From NCBI GenBank assembly GCA_945787555.1, contig CALZJG010000065.1, positions 1 to 64,000 on the forward strand: a stretch of DNA of 64,000 bases, read 5' to 3'. This DNA comes from an uncultured Chromatiaceae bacterium. Lineage in GTDB: Bacteria > Pseudomonadota > Gammaproteobacteria > DRLM01. Every line of letters begins with the position of its first letter. Positions within the stretch are counted from its first letter, which is position 1. Below the pieces are notes generated by a model that did no database searches, was not told where the DNA came from, and saw only the letters and a list, made by a program, of their open reading frames with translations. Of this stretch, positions 1 to 9,468 are shown piece after piece. Made by a program: the position numbers and the translations under genes.

Positions 1-746
1 CCCATGGCTTCGGCGGCATCCGCCGCCTTGGCGGCACTCTTCCACAGTATGGACGCACATCCCTCAGGAGATATCACAGAATAGGTGGAGAATTGCAGCA
101 TCATCACGCGATCGCCCACGCCGATGGCCAAAGCACCGCCAGAACCGCCTTCGCCGATCACGGTGCAGATTATGGGCACGCGCAGTTTGGCCATCACGAA
201 TAAATTACGTGCGATGGCCTCACTTTGACCGCGTTCCTCGGCGTCGATACCGGGATAAGCACCAGGGGTGTCGATGAACGTGAGTATGGGTAACTTGAAA
301 CGTTCGGCCATCTGCATCAGCCGCAAGGCCTTGCGGTAACCTTCGGGTCGCGGCATACCGAAGTTGCGGCGGACTTTTTCCTTGGTATCGCGCCCCTTCT
401 GCTGGCCGATGATCATCACCGGCTCGCCTTCCAGGCGCGCGATGCCCCCCACGATCGCGGCATCATCGGCATATGCGCGGTCGCCATGCAGCTCCTCGAA
501 ATCGGTGAAGATGCGCTCAATGTAATCCAGAGTGTAGGGGCGCATGGGATGGCGCGCCAATTGAGCGATCTGCCAAGGGGATAGATTACCGAAGATCGAC
601 TCTGTCAGCGTGCGGCTCTTGCCCTCCAGCTTGTCGATCTCTTCCGTAAGATTGATCTCGCTGTCATTGCTTACATAGCGCAGTTCTTCGATTTTGGCTT
701 GCAGTTCGGCGATGGGCTGTTCGAAATCTAGAAAATGATGCTTCAT
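1..746 (-). CDS. accA: Acetyl-CoA carboxylase carboxyltransferase subunit alpha, C-terminus cut by window edge
   Basis: AccA with AccD transfers the carboxyl group from biotin to acetyl-CoA, giving malonyl-CoA for fatty acid synthesis in the cytosol. The start is the ATG complementary to 744-746, giving [16 protein letters not shown], a typical AccA N-terminus. About 248 of the usual ~319 codons are inside the window. The last visible part reads [16 protein letters not shown] and then a [14 protein letters not shown] stretch, strongly conserved in AccA. It lies 60 nt downstream of dnaE on the same strand, as in E. coli (dnaE-accA), so co-transcription is likely. Identity is secure; only the 3' end is missing. 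Confidence 0.96.
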   Translation of the reverse strand, partial: MKHHFLDFEQPIAELQAKIEELRYVSNDSEINLTEEIDKLEGKSRTLTESIFGNLSPWQIAQLARHPMRPYTLDYIERIFTDFEELHGDRAYADDAAIVGGIARLEGEPVMIIGQQKGRDTKEKVRRNFGMPRPEGYRKALRLMQMAERFKLPILTFIDTPGAYPGIDAEERGQSEAIARNLFVMAKLRVPIICTVIGEGGSGGALAIGVGDRVMMLQFSTYSVISPEGCASILWKSAAKAADAAEAM

Positions 747-806
747 GATGCTTGCTAATTCCTATCCTATCCGGCGCGGGCCCTATTCTAACGTCGCAAC
801 CGCTGA

Positions 807-3800
807 CTAGCCATAAATGACCCGCACTTTGTCAGCACCGGCCAGCTCACGCAGCCGTGCCAGCAAGTTGTCACTGGGGGTGACGCGCCACTCAGGTCCC
901 AAGGCAAGATGCGCACGCGCACCGCAGCCACGATAATCCAGCCATACCGGACAGCGCCCCTCGCGATAGGGAGTCAACAGCTCGGCCAGGTGCCGCGTGA
1001 AACCGTTGGGGGCCTGTTGGACGTCCACATCGATCACCAGCCGGCGGGCGTAATGCTCGCGTGCCTGGTCGATGTCCAACACCCGCTCGGCGCTCATTTT
1101 GAAGCCGCCGGAGTATTCATCCACGCTCACCGTGCCCTCCACCACCAGCAGCTTGTCCTTTACTAATAAGTTTCGAAATTTATGGTAAGCCTCGGAAAAT
1201 ACGGCTAATTCTATTCGCCCGCTGCGGTCGTCGAGGGTCACGAAGGCCATCCGGTCACCGCGCTTGCTGATGCGCGCGCGCAACGCCACCACCAAACCCG
1301 CCACCACTACGGTTTGATCGCGCTCGGGCTTGAGCTGGGCGATACGCGTTTTGACGAATTGGGCCAGCTCCTGTTCGTACTGTTCAATGGGATGGCCAGT
1401 GAGATACAGGCCCAGGGTTTCTTTCTCGCCCAGTAAGCGCTCACGGTCACTCCACTCGTCACTGATAACGAAGCGCGCATCCCCGCCCGCTGAGTGGGCG
1501 CTATCAGTCGGCGCGGCGGCCGGCGCATAACCGCCGAACATATCATTCTGCCCCACCGCTATGTCACGGCCATGCTGCTCGGCCAGTTGCAGCGCGGTAT
1601 CCAGCGAGGCCATCAGCGAGGCCCGATTGGGACCGAGGCGATCGAGGGCGCCGGAGCGGATCAAGGCTTCCAATACACGCCGATTGAGTTTGCGCTGATC
1701 GATACGCCGGCAAAAATCGAACAAGTCGCGATAACCGCCGTGCTGCCGGCGATCTTCCACGATGCTATCGGTGGCCGCCGTGCCCACTCCCTTGATGGCG
1801 CCCAGACCATAGTGAATGGTGCTCTCATCCTCGACGGCGAAAGCGGTTTCGCAGCTATTCACGTCAGGCGGCAATAGGGTGAGGCCCATGTGACGCGCCT
1901 CGTCGATGAACGTCACCACTTTGTCCGTGTTATGCATGTCCGCCGACACCACCGCCGCCATGAAAGCGGCCGCATGATGCGCTTTCAGCCAAGCGGTTTG
2001 ATACGACACCAGTGCATAGGCCGCGGAGTGCGATTTATTGAAACCGTAGCCGGCGAACTTCTCCATCAAATCGAAGATGTAAGTGGCGGTCTTCTCCGCT
2101 ACGCCGCGTTCGGTGGCGCCGTTGACGAATATCTCGCGCTGCTTGGCCATCTCCTCGGGCTTCTTCTTGCCCATGGCGCGACGCAGTAGGTCGGCGCCAC
2201 CCAGTGTATAACCGGCCAACACCTGGGCGATTTGCATCACTTGTTCTTGATAGAGGATCACGCCGTAGGTGGGCTTGAGGATAGGCTCCAGCCCCGGATG
2301 AGGATATTCGACCTTGGTACGGCCGTGCTTGCGATTGATGAAGTCGTCGACCATGCCCGATTGCAGCGGGCCGGGACGAAATAACGCCACCAACGCGACG
2401 ATGTCTTCGAAGCAGTCTGGCTGCAATCGCTTGATCAAATCCTTCATGCCCTGCGATTCGAGCTGGAACACGGCGGTGGTCTGGCAAGCTTTGAGCAGCG
2501 TAAAGGACTGCGCATCTTTGAGATCGATGCGGGTAATGTCCAAGTGACGCGTGGCATCCGTCGACGGCAGCTTGGTGTCTGCCACCGGCGCCGGGGCAGC
2601 GCTGGACCGTTGATTAATCGTCTTGACCGCCCGGTCGATGATGGTGAGCGTGCGCAAGCCGAGGAAGTCGAATTTCACCAAGCCGACCGCTTCCACATCG
2701 TCTTTGTCGAACTGCGTCACGGTGCTGCCGCCGCCCGACTCACAATACAGCGGCGTGAAATCGGTCAATGCCGTGGGCGCGATCACCACGCCACCGGCGT
2801 GCTTGCCGGCGTTACGCGCCAATCCCTCCAGCTTGCGCGCGAGCTCGATCAGTTCGCGCACCTCGTCTTCTTTCTCGTAGCGGTCTTGAAGCTGCGCCTC
2901 CTGCTCCAGCGCCTTTTCCAGCGTCATGCCCAATTCGAAGGGGATGAGCTTGGCAATGGCATCGACGAAACCGTAGGACAAACCCAGCACGCGACCGACG
3001 TCGCGCACCACCGCCTTGGCCGCCATGGAACCATAGGTGATGATCTGCGAGACGCGTTCGCGCCCGTAATGTTGCACCACGTAGTCGATGACTCGGTCGC
3101 GACCCTCCATGCAGAAATCCACGTCGAAGTCAGGCATGGAGACCCGCTCGGGATTGAGAAATCGCTCGAATAGTAAATCGTAACGTATTGGATCTAGATC
3201 AGTGATGTCTAAGGCATAGGCCACCAGCGAGCCGGCACCCGAACCACGCCCCGGCCCCACCGGCACATCATTTTGCTTGGCCCAGCGGATGAAGTCGGCG
3301 ACGATCAGAAAGTAACCGGGAAAGCCCATTTGGATGATGACGCCCAGCTCGATGTCCAGGCGTTCGTCGTATTCCTGGCGTCGCGCGGCGAAATCGGGGT
3401 CGTTAACATCGAACAATAACCGCAGTCTCTGCTCCAGGCCTTCGCGTGCTTGTTGCCGGAAATACTCATCCGTGGTCAGGCCTTCCGGAATCGGAAAATC
3501 AGGCAACACCGGCTGCCCCAATTTCAACTCCAAATTGCAGCGTTTGGCGATCTCGACTGTGTTCTCCAACGCCTCGGGTAGATCGGCGAACAGCTCCGCC
3601 ATCTCCTGCGGCGTGCGTAGATATTGCTGCTCGGAATACAGCCGCGGCCGGCGCGAGTCACCCAGCACCCGACCCTCGTGAATGCACACCCGCGCTTCGT
3701 GGGCCTCGTAATCCTCCGCCTTGACGAAGTGCACATCGTTGGTGGCCACGACCGGCACCTCGTGAGCGACCGCCACGGAGACCGCCGCGTGTAGATATTC

Positions 3801-4334
3801 CTCGTCCTGCGGCCGGCCACTGCGCTGCACTTCTAAGTAATAGCGTGCGGGGAACAAGGCCAGCCATTCAGCCAGCAAGCGCTGTGCCGCGTCATGATTT
3901 CCAGCCAGGAGTGCGAGCCCCACATCACCTTGCTGGCCGCCCGACAACGCAATCAAACCATCACTGGCGCCATGCAACCAGTCCTTGCGCACAGTCGGTA
4001 TGCCGCGTTCCTGACCTTCGATATAACTGCGTGAAATCAAGCGGGTGAGATTGAGGTAACCAACACGGTTCTGGCACAGCAGCACCAGCCGGTAGGGTTG
4101 ACTGGCATCGGACTCGTTGTGCAGCCATAGGTCCACGCCGATGATGGGCTTTACCCCCGCCGCCAGTGCCGCCTTATAGAATTTCACCATGGCGAATAAA
4201 TTGGACTGGTCGGTGACCGCCACCGCCGGCATACCGGCCGCCGCGCATGCACCGACCAACGGCTGCACCCGCACGATGCCGTTGACCAAGGAATACTCCG
4301 TGTGTACGCGTAGATGAACGAATGAGGCTGTCAT
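807..4334 (-). CDS. dnaE: DNA polymerase III subunit alpha
   Basis: This is the replicative polymerase catalytic subunit, 1175 aa (E. coli 1160). The N-terminus carries the PHP domain (VHTEYSLVNG, then AVTDQSNLF). The polymerase active site is visible as PDFDVDFCMEGRD near residue 400 with a third Asp in VKFDFLGLRTL around residue 560. The helix-hairpin-helix and OB-fold parts follow (VVVAGLVVALRARISKRGD). A clamp-binding motif QNDMFGG sits near residue 930, like QADMFG in E. coli. Relative to the enteric protein there is a short Ala/Pro/Ser-rich insertion (SSAAPAPVADTK) after the third catalytic Asp. No good Shine-Dalgarno precedes the ATG at 4334. It lies between a CPBP protease gene and accA. 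Confidence 0.98.
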   Translation of the reverse strand: MTASFVHLRVHTEYSLVNGIVRVQPLVGACAAAGMPAVAVTDQSNLFAMVKFYKAALAAGVKPIIGVDLWLHNESDASQPYRLVLLCQNRVGYLNLTRLISRSYIEGQERGIPTVRKDWLHGASDGLIALSGGQQGDVGLALLAGNHDAAQRLLAEWLALFPARYYLEVQRSGRPQDEEYLHAAVSVAVAHEVPVVATNDVHFVKAEDYEAHEARVCIHEGRVLGDSRRPRLYSEQQYLRTPQEMAELFADLPEALENTVEIAKRCNLELKLGQPVLPDFPIPEGLTTDEYFRQQAREGLEQRLRLLFDVNDPDFAARRQEYDERLDIELGVIIQMGFPGYFLIVADFIRWAKQNDVPVGPGRGSGAGSLVAYALDITDLDPIRYDLLFERFLNPERVSMPDFDVDFCMEGRDRVIDYVVQHYGRERVSQIITYGSMAAKAVVRDVGRVLGLSYGFVDAIAKLIPFELGMTLEKALEQEAQLQDRYEKEDEVRELIELARKLEGLARNAGKHAGGVVIAPTALTDFTPLYCESGGGSTVTQFDKDDVEAVGLVKFDFLGLRTLTIIDRAVKTINQRSSAAPAPVADTKLPSTDATRHLDITRIDLKDAQSFTLLKACQTTAVFQLESQGMKDLIKRLQPDCFEDIVALVALFRPGPLQSGMVDDFINRKHGRTKVEYPHPGLEPILKPTYGVILYQEQVMQIAQVLAGYTLGGADLLRRAMGKKKPEEMAKQREIFVNGATERGVAEKTATYIFDLMEKFAGYGFNKSHSAAYALVSYQTAWLKAHHAAAFMAAVVSADMHNTDKVVTFIDEARHMGLTLLPPDVNSCETAFAVEDESTIHYGLGAIKGVGTAATDSIVEDRRQHGGYRDLFDFCRRIDQRKLNRRVLEALIRSGALDRLGPNRASLMASLDTALQLAEQHGRDIAVGQNDMFGGYAPAAAPTDSAHSAGGDARFVISDEWSDRERLLGEKETLGLYLTGHPIEQYEQELAQFVKTRIAQLKPERDQTVVVAGLVVALRARISKRGDRMAFVTLDDRSGRIELAVFSEAYHKFRNLLVKDKLLVVEGTVSVDEYSGGFKMSAERVLDIDQAREHYARRLVIDVDVQQAPNGFTRHLAELLTPYREGRCPVWLDYRGCGARAHLALGPEWRVTPSDNLLARLRELAGADKVRVIYG

Positions 4335-4447
4335 GGGGCGCTATTCTAGCCTAGCCCTACCGCTCCGGCGACGGCTTGACAGGTGCGGAATTTCCCGGGC
4401 CGAATTAACTAGCAATTAAATGCGAAATCAACCATAACTGACTGATG

Positions 4448-4453
4448 ATTATA
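4448..4453 (-). promoter_or_regulatory. Possible -10 box upstream of dnaE
   Basis: A perfect TATAAT on the minus strand lies about 115 nt upstream of the dnaE ATG. No convincing -35 hexamer sits at 16-18 nt. The 211-nt gap to the CPBP gene is otherwise plain, so dnaE may have its own promoter in addition to read-through. Confidence 0.3.
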
Positions 4454-4545
4454 TACCCCAAGTCAGCCTAGCCACGATTCCGTCACCCACCGAGAGACCC
4501 ATCCGCGCACCCCACCACGCTAGCGCCGTAAGGCAAATATCCAGC

Positions 4546-5457
4546 TCATTCCAATCTCGGATACGTCAGAAGAAGAAAATGCGTAGTATTAAACAAGAAG
4601 TGCACGAGCACGGCGCTTTCAAACCTGCCTGTTTTCAAGTAGGCCCAACCATAGCCGAGCCCGGCCGCGGTGGCGACCACAAACAGGCTGATTCCGCCGC
4701 CGAGATGGGCGCATCCAAACAGTAAGCTAGCGATAAGCCACGCGACAATCAGGCTATATTTGAACGACGCCAGCCACAGCGCCAAACGCCGTTGCAGAAA
4801 GGCCCTGAAGAAAGCCTCTTCAGCGACACAAGTAAACAAGAGATTCGCTACCGCCCAGACCAAGAACAGAGGATGCCATTTCGGGTCGACGCGGACCTGT
4901 CCCAGCGCAACAGCCAGCGCGGTCACGGCGGCGAGTGTGATAAGGGCATACACCAAGGTGGGCCGCAACAGCGCCGACCATTCAGAACGGCTGCGTGTCA
5001 GGCCCGCGCCCATCCCCAAGATCAACACACCGACCGCCCCTTTAGCGTAATTGAGAGCAAGTGTATAGGGCACGGCGTCGGAACTGAGCTCCACCCCTTC
5101 ATACACCAGCAATTCTTCGAACCCGGGCAACAGACCGGTAGCGATACCGACGGCAATCACCGCAAACCCGCTCGCTAACCCAACCTGCCCTAGCAGTGTC
5201 CGCCGCGACGATAGCCCTGCATGTTGCGCCGTCTTATCGTTACGCATCAGCGCGTGCAAACAAACTGCCGCGCCGCCGAGGAGTAATAGCCCCAGCACCG
5301 ACACGATGTTCGAGAGCAGGGCCAACAAGAGTGACACCATGAAAAGGCCACGACTAGCGGATGACCGCCTAGGCCACCACAGGCTTATGAGACAGATCCC
5401 CAAGCTCAGATAGGCGGCGACAGTGATGATATCGAAGTCGGAGCGGGGTACATCCAT
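4546..5457 (-). CDS. CPBP (CAAX/Abi) family intramembrane metalloprotease
   Basis: Integral membrane protein of 303 aa with roughly eight hydrophobic segments. The C-terminal third has the three CPBP/Abi motifs: a Glu-Glu pair with downstream Arg (VAEEAFFRAFLQRRL), a first His (LLFGCAHLGGG) and a final His/Asn motif (VLVHFLFNTTHF). These residues form the metal-dependent active site in this family, which includes eukaryotic Rce1 and bacterial proteins of mostly unknown substrate. It sits between rnhB and dnaE, which are adjacent in E. coli, so it is an insertion into a conserved cluster. Substrate and role cannot be read from sequence. Confidence 0.87.
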   Translation of the reverse strand: MDVPRSDFDIITVAAYLSLGICLISLWWPRRSSASRGLFMVSLLLALLSNIVSVLGLLLLGGAAVCLHALMRNDKTAQHAGLSSRRTLLGQVGLASGFAVIAVGIATGLLPGFEELLVYEGVELSSDAVPYTLALNYAKGAVGVLILGMGAGLTRSRSEWSALLRPTLVYALITLAAVTALAVALGQVRVDPKWHPLFLVWAVANLLFTCVAEEAFFRAFLQRRLALWLASFKYSLIVAWLIASLLFGCAHLGGGISLFVVATAAGLGYGWAYLKTGRFESAVLVHFLFNTTHFLLLTYPRLE

Positions 5458-5605
5458 GCATTAACCCGGCAAGTAATCGGCGCAAGCCTTACCTGTCGCC
5501 AGTTTAGCAACAGATTGACGCAACAATGGAAGCATTGCTACGTACATCACGCACCGGCACTCCTCGCCACTTGCCCCTCCAACAACAGGAGGTAGCCAGG
5601 GGCAC

Positions 5606-6193
5606 CTATTTCAATACCCTCCGTACCGGCCCGAATGAACGTCGATGCACCGGCGTCACGCCGAGTCGCTCCAGGGCTGTCACGTGATCTTTGGTGGGAT
5701 AGCCTTTGTGTCTCGCGAAGCCGTAACCAGGATATTGCTGATCTAGTAGCAATAGCTCACGATCGCGCGCCACCTTGGCAAGGATAGAGGCGGCAGAGAT
5801 GGCAGGCACGCTTTGATCACCCTGCACCACCGCCTCGCTGCGGCAGGGCAGTTCAGGACAGCGGTTACCATCCACCAGCACCAGGGTGGGTGTGGTGGGC
5901 AAGGCCAGCACGGCGCGCTGCATGGCGAGCATACTGGCCCACAATATATTGAGCGTGTCGATTTCCTCAACCTCGGCGCACGCCACTGCCCAGGCCAAGG
6001 CCTTGTCCTTGATCTCGCCCTCCAAGGCATCGCGTTGGCGCTCACTGAGTTTTTTCGAATCGGCCAAGCCCGCGATGGGGTGCGCGGGATCAAGGATGAC
6101 CGCGGCCGCCACCACCGGCCCGGCCAATGGTCCGCGACCGGCTTCGTCCACACCCGCCAGCAACTCATTGGGGGCGAATAGATGTGTTTGCAT
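5606..6193 (-). CDS. rnhB: Ribonuclease HII
   Basis: RNase HII nicks RNA/DNA hybrids and starts removal of single ribonucleotides misincorporated into DNA. At 195 aa it has the usual size. The catalytic Asp-Glu pair is in [15 protein letters not shown] near residue 16; further acidic residues are in [10 protein letters not shown] and AKVARDREL. In the enteric order rnhB follows lpxB directly; here about 6.5 kb of accessory genes lie between them and a CPBP gene separates rnhB from dnaE. The start ATG gives [19 protein letters not shown]. Confidence 0.96.
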   Translation of the reverse strand: MQTHLFAPNELLAGVDEAGRGPLAGPVVAAAVILDPAHPIAGLADSKKLSERQRDALEGEIKDKALAWAVACAEVEEIDTLNILWASMLAMQRAVLALPTTPTLVLVDGNRCPELPCRSEAVVQGDQSVPAISAASILAKVARDRELLLLDQQYPGYGFARHKGYPTKDHVTALERLGVTPVHRRSFGPVRRVLK

Positions 6194-6307
6194 GGGTACT
6201 CCCTGATCGGGTGAGTGGCGCGCAAGGGCGCGCTGATTTGTGATTGGGTCGCGACCGGCTTAACGGCTATGATTGTACTCATTACGCGCCCGCCTGGGCG
6301 AATGCAT

Positions 6308-6925
6308 ATGCCTAAGGGTACGCCTATCATAGCTCGTCTCAGAACACTCCTGGCTTTCGTACTCCTGCTGCCTGTGGTGGCAGGCGGCGAGGCGGCGACC
6401 GCGCACATTCAGCAGTTAGAGGTGAGCGAGGACGGGGGCACTTACCGCGTGACGTTCGATGTGTTGTTGGACGCCGATACGCGGCGCGCGCGCGCCTTGA
6501 TGATGGACCCGGCCAACTGGGCCGAATTGTCAGACATCATTCGTCTCAGCCAAGTACAGTCCGTGGCGCCCGATGGCACGCAACGGGTGCGCATGGTATT
6601 TCGCGGTTGTGTGTGGTTCTTCTGCAAGACCGTGCGCCGTATCGAGGATGTGGTGATATTGTCCGAAGTCGAGGTAATGGCTACGGCTATCGCACAGCTC
6701 AGCGATTTTAAGTACGCGCAGGAACGCTGGCGCATTCTGGCCGAGGGTGACAAGACACGGGTTCAATATCACGCCGAGTTGAGGCCAGATTTTCTTATCC
6801 CGCCGCTGATCGGCCCCTGGATGATCAAAGACAAGATACGCGAAGTGCTCATCGACGCCGCCCACCACATCGAACACGTGGCCGGTCGCGACGCAGTGAC
6901 TAGGTCCGACGAACTAATTCGATAA
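6308..6925 (+). CDS. Exported SRPBCC (START-like) family protein
   Basis: The protein begins with an apparent Sec signal peptide: MPKGTPIIARLR, then the hydrophobic core TLLAFVLLLPVVAG, then GEAATA. I therefore place the start at 6308 (6302 is equally possible) and not at the upstream ATG, which would bury the signal. The mature part has the fold pattern of SRPBCC/polyketide-cyclase-like domains (TFDVLLDADTRRARALMMD, later WRILAEGDKTRVQYHAE). Two Cys lie close together in FRGCVWFFCKTV, a possible disulfide in the periplasm. Proteins of this kind bind hydrophobic ligands, but the ligand here is unknown. It is divergent from rnhB. Confidence 0.75.
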   Translation: MPKGTPIIARLRTLLAFVLLLPVVAGGEAATAHIQQLEVSEDGGTYRVTFDVLLDADTRRARALMMDPANWAELSDIIRLSQVQSVAPDGTQRVRMVFRGCVWFFCKTVRRIEDVVILSEVEVMATAIAQLSDFKYAQERWRILAEGDKTRVQYHAELRPDFLIPPLIGPWMIKDKIREVLIDAAHHIEHVAGRDAVTRSDELIR

Positions 6926-6944
6926 TTCCCTGAGACGAACATGG

Positions 6945-6980
6945 AGGGCACGTTAAAAGTGCCCTGCATGCTCTATTTTT
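6945..6980 (+). terminator. Hairpin between convergent genes, terminator-like
   Basis: AGGGCAC (6945-6951) and GTGCCCT (6959-6965) form a perfect 7-bp stem with a 7-nt loop. A T-run follows at 6976-6980 after a 10-nt gap. It lies between the SRPBCC gene and the convergent cyclotransferase gene. The gap before the T-run weakens it as a classical intrinsic terminator. Confidence 0.45.
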
Positions 6981-6985
6981 CTATC

Positions 6986-7507
6986 TCAGCGCACACACCG
7001 CACATTTTCCAACAGACGCAGATAACGCGCCGCGCGCGCCTGGTCTTGATCTTCCACGCCCGCGACTTGTGCGATTCCCGCGATGTACTCCTTGGGCATA
7101 ACGTGAAACGCGGCGCCCATTAAGACCAACTCCTTGTACCAGGAAAACGGCAGTAGCGTGTCATCGATATGGCTGCTCTGAGCACGGTACATGAAAGCCT
7201 CATGGCCCTCCCCTGCCAGTTGCACAGTGACATGATGGACTTGATAGCCCCTACCCACCCCTTCGATACTATCCAGCACCGCCTTGTCGGCGGCGCTCAA
7301 CGTGTATACCGCCCCCCATGCCTGTACCTTGTCCTCGCCCGTGCTCAGCAGGTTACACTTGGCGCTACCGTCGACGCCGCGCTTGTGAAAATACAGCCGA
7401 TAACCCACCACTGCGGCATGGCCGATCAAGCGTGCCGAAGGCGTCCGTTCACGTAACCGCAAGGGGTGTAGATTGGAGCCGTAAGCGAAATAATGGATCA
7501 ATGTCAT
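6986..7507 (-). CDS. Gamma-glutamylcyclotransferase-like (GGCT/AIG2) protein
   Basis: Enzymes of this fold cleave gamma-glutamyl amides by cyclising the glutamyl group to 5-oxoproline. The family's N-terminal glycine/Ser loop is visible as YFAYGSNLHPLRL, and the expected catalytic Glu is in LDSIEGVGRGY. Length is about 173 aa. The start is uncertain: ATG at 7507 (MTLIHYFAYGS) fits the family, though GAGGT lies only 2 nt before it; a TTG 12 nt upstream is also open. In this context, next to a RimK-like amidoligase, a gamma-glutamyl amide substrate is attractive but is inference. Convergent with the SRPBCC gene. Confidence 0.83.
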   Translation of the reverse strand: MTLIHYFAYGSNLHPLRLRERTPSARLIGHAAVVGYRLYFHKRGVDGSAKCNLLSTGEDKVQAWGAVYTLSAADKAVLDSIEGVGRGYQVHHVTVQLAGEGHEAFMYRAQSSHIDDTLLPFSWYKELVLMGAAFHVMPKEYIAGIAQVAGVEDQDQARAARYLRLLENVRCVR

Positions 7508-7646
7508 CACCTCTAACAAAAGACCTGCCCCGAGCCGGACGGTTCATGATTCACCCTACTTCTATTTCGCGCACCAATCGGGTCTAATGCGCCAACTTCG
7601 ATAGCAGTGAAAACAATTATAGGTATCGTTTTGAAAGGAATGTACG

Positions 7647-7862
7647 ATGCCCAAGTCCGTAGATGAAGAAACTGGCATGAGTGGTGACCTAAGCGACGCA
7701 GAGGGTTGGAACGACGATGAACGCGACACACCGGAGCCTTCCGTCAATGCCGCCCACCCTCAAGGGGGACCGCCGATACCGAGGTGGCGAGCCATAGAGG
7801 AATATGGGGAGCAGCAGCGCTTGCGCGACCTCATTAACGACTTTCTGCATGACGAGAAATAA
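7647..7862 (+). CDS. Small acidic protein, PA3496-like
   Basis: A 71-aa protein preceded by AAGGAA at good spacing before the ATG. The N-terminal two thirds are acidic and low-complexity (DDERDTPEPS). The C-terminus WRAIEEYGEQQRLRDLIND resembles the conserved RRxIEDxxExxxLR helix of the PA3496 family of small gammaproteobacterial proteins, described as putative envelope-integrity factors. That assignment rests on the short C-terminal match only. It is convergent with the RimK-like gene and followed by a strong hairpin. Confidence 0.65.
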   Translation: MPKSVDEETGMSGDLSDAEGWNDDERDTPEPSVNAAHPQGGPPIPRWRAIEEYGEQQRLRDLINDFLHDEK

Positions 7863-7890
7863 GCTTCCCCCCGCAGTATCGCGCGTGACC

Positions 7891-7915
7891 CGCGGCCCTG
7901 GCACATAGGGCCGCG
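7891..7915. terminator. Strong hairpin between convergent genes
   Basis: CGCGGCCCT (7891-7899) and AGGGCCGCG (7907-7915) give a perfect 9-bp stem with a 7-nt loop in the 60-nt gap between the PA3496-like gene and the RimK-like gene. It could stop transcription in both directions. There is no long T-run (ATTCCTAT follows), so it may act only as a pause or RNA 3' end. Confidence 0.45.
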
Positions 7916-7922
7916 ATTCCTA

Positions 7923-9401
7923 TCAACGAGAGACGAAAGGGGCCTCTACGCGCCGCACTAATTCCTCGATGAGGGCGCGATAGAGTTCGTCGCCCAGGTG
8001 CGTGTCTTCGACCCCCGCATCGGCGTTGGGGTTGTCGTTGACTTCCATGACATAAACATTTTCACCGATTTGCTTGATATCCACACCATAGAAGCCAGTT
8101 CCTATCGCATTGGCCGCCTTTAACGCCGTATCCACGACGAGCTTGGGCACATCTTCAATACGCCAGGTCTTGTAACCCCCTTGGGTAAAACGGCCGGTCG
8201 AATCATGCTTAACGATCTGCCAATGCTTTTTGGACATAAAGTACTGGCAGGCGAACAACGGCCTGCGATTCAACACGCCGATACGCCAATCGAATTCGGT
8301 ATAGAGAAATTCCTGCGCCAGTATCAAATCCGATTCCTTGAACAGTCCCTCGGCGATATCCTTGGCCTGTTTGACGTCCTCGGCCTTGAATACGCCGCGT
8401 GAAAATGAACCGTCAGGGATTTTTAGTACCAACGGGTAGGGTATCTGCCCTTCCAAGGCATGAGGACGCCCCTTGCGTATCACGATGGTTTTGGGGGTGG
8501 GAATGTGATGCGCAACCATCAACTCCGCGAGGAACACTTTGTTGGTGCATTTGAGGATGGAATCGGGATCATCGATCACCGCCATCCCTTCGCTTTCGGC
8601 TTTCTTGGCGAATTGGTAGGTGTAGTGATCCACTTTAGTGGTTTCTCGTATCAGTAACGCATCGTATTCGGCCAAACGCGAATAGTCTTTGCGTTCTATC
8701 AAGTCGACATCGACCTTAATCTTTTTACCCACCTTGATGAATTTCTGTAATGCCTGGGCATTGGACGGCGGCAGCGCTTCCTTGGGATTGTGCAAGATTG
8801 CCAGATCACAGCGCGAAACATTTTTATTGCTGCGCGGTCCGCGCCAGCGGCGCCCCAAGTGCCCCTTGAGCGCCTCGATGAAAAATGGTCGCTGTGCGTC
8901 GCTGAGATTATTAACGTAAGTCGGTTTGATTTCTGAGATCTGCCAAGTCTCGCGCAATTTCAGTTCCACGCGTAACAGTGGGCAGGGGAATTCATCAAAG
9001 ATTTGGCGAGCCACATCCTGCAAATGCGGCAAATCGCAGCGCCCGAAAAAAATATGGAACTGGAAATTGGTTCCGGAGGGCGAGTCCTCGTGCTTACAAA
9101 AGCTCTTGTGTACCAGCGTGTCCAAGTCTTCCAGGTTGAGACTATAGATGGCCTTGCGACTCAAGTCGCTGAGTGTCTTCACACTGGGGATGACGCGATG
9201 CCAGCGCGCCTCGGCCAACAGCGAGCAGTAATAACCCAAACTCAAGTAGCGGTAACTACGACAGAGGTTGATCACCTTTTGTTGCTTGGACTTGATGTAC
9301 TCGGGATTGGCCAAATACTCCTTGACCTCGATGACATTGGCCTCGGGATACTCCGCTGACCAGTCCTTATGGTTTTCAACCACAATGGTGTGTGTTGACA
9401 T
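7923..9401 (-). CDS. RimK-like ATP-grasp ligase with RLAN N-terminal domain
   Basis: About 492 aa. The N-terminal ~150-200 residues match the RLAN (RimK-like ATP-grasp N-terminal) type, with LCRSYRYLSLGYYCSLLAEA. The C-terminal half is an ATP-grasp ligase: TPKTIVIRKGR, a VLKIPDGSFSRGVFK nucleotide-binding loop, and the Mg-binding end MEVNDNPNADAGVED. ATP-grasp enzymes of the RimK group join amino acids (often glutamate) to a carboxylate through an acyl phosphate. An open frame extends upstream into the neighbour; I chose MSTHTIVVENHKDW at 9401 because conserved-looking sequence starts there, but 9419 and 9431 are alternatives. It lies 67 nt downstream of the GNAT-C39 gene, probably one operon. 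The substrate is unknown. Confidence 0.86.
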   Translation of the reverse strand: MSTHTIVVENHKDWSAEYPEANVIEVKEYLANPEYIKSKQQKVINLCRSYRYLSLGYYCSLLAEARWHRVIPSVKTLSDLSRKAIYSLNLEDLDTLVHKSFCKHEDSPSGTNFQFHIFFGRCDLPHLQDVARQIFDEFPCPLLRVELKLRETWQISEIKPTYVNNLSDAQRPFFIEALKGHLGRRWRGPRSNKNVSRCDLAILHNPKEALPPSNAQALQKFIKVGKKIKVDVDLIERKDYSRLAEYDALLIRETTKVDHYTYQFAKKAESEGMAVIDDPDSILKCTNKVFLAELMVAHHIPTPKTIVIRKGRPHALEGQIPYPLVLKIPDGSFSRGVFKAEDVKQAKDIAEGLFKESDLILAQEFLYTEFDWRIGVLNRRPLFACQYFMSKKHWQIVKHDSTGRFTQGGYKTWRIEDVPKLVVDTALKAANAIGTGFYGVDIKQIGENVYVMEVNDNPNADAGVEDTHLGDELYRALIEELVRRVEAPFVSR

Positions 9402-9468
9402 GGGAGTGGATGTAGACATTGATGTTGGCATGGGTATCAGTGCAGCTTTCTCGTGTGATGAAGTTCGA

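Noticed and set aside
1494-3173. Long plus-strand open frames inside dnaE
   Set aside because: They are antisense shadows of a highly conserved gene in GC-rich DNA and have no ribosome sites or protein similarity.
4376-4381. TTGACA on the plus strand upstream of dnaE as a promoter
   Set aside because: No -10 box at 16-18 nt downstream and no plus-strand gene follows.
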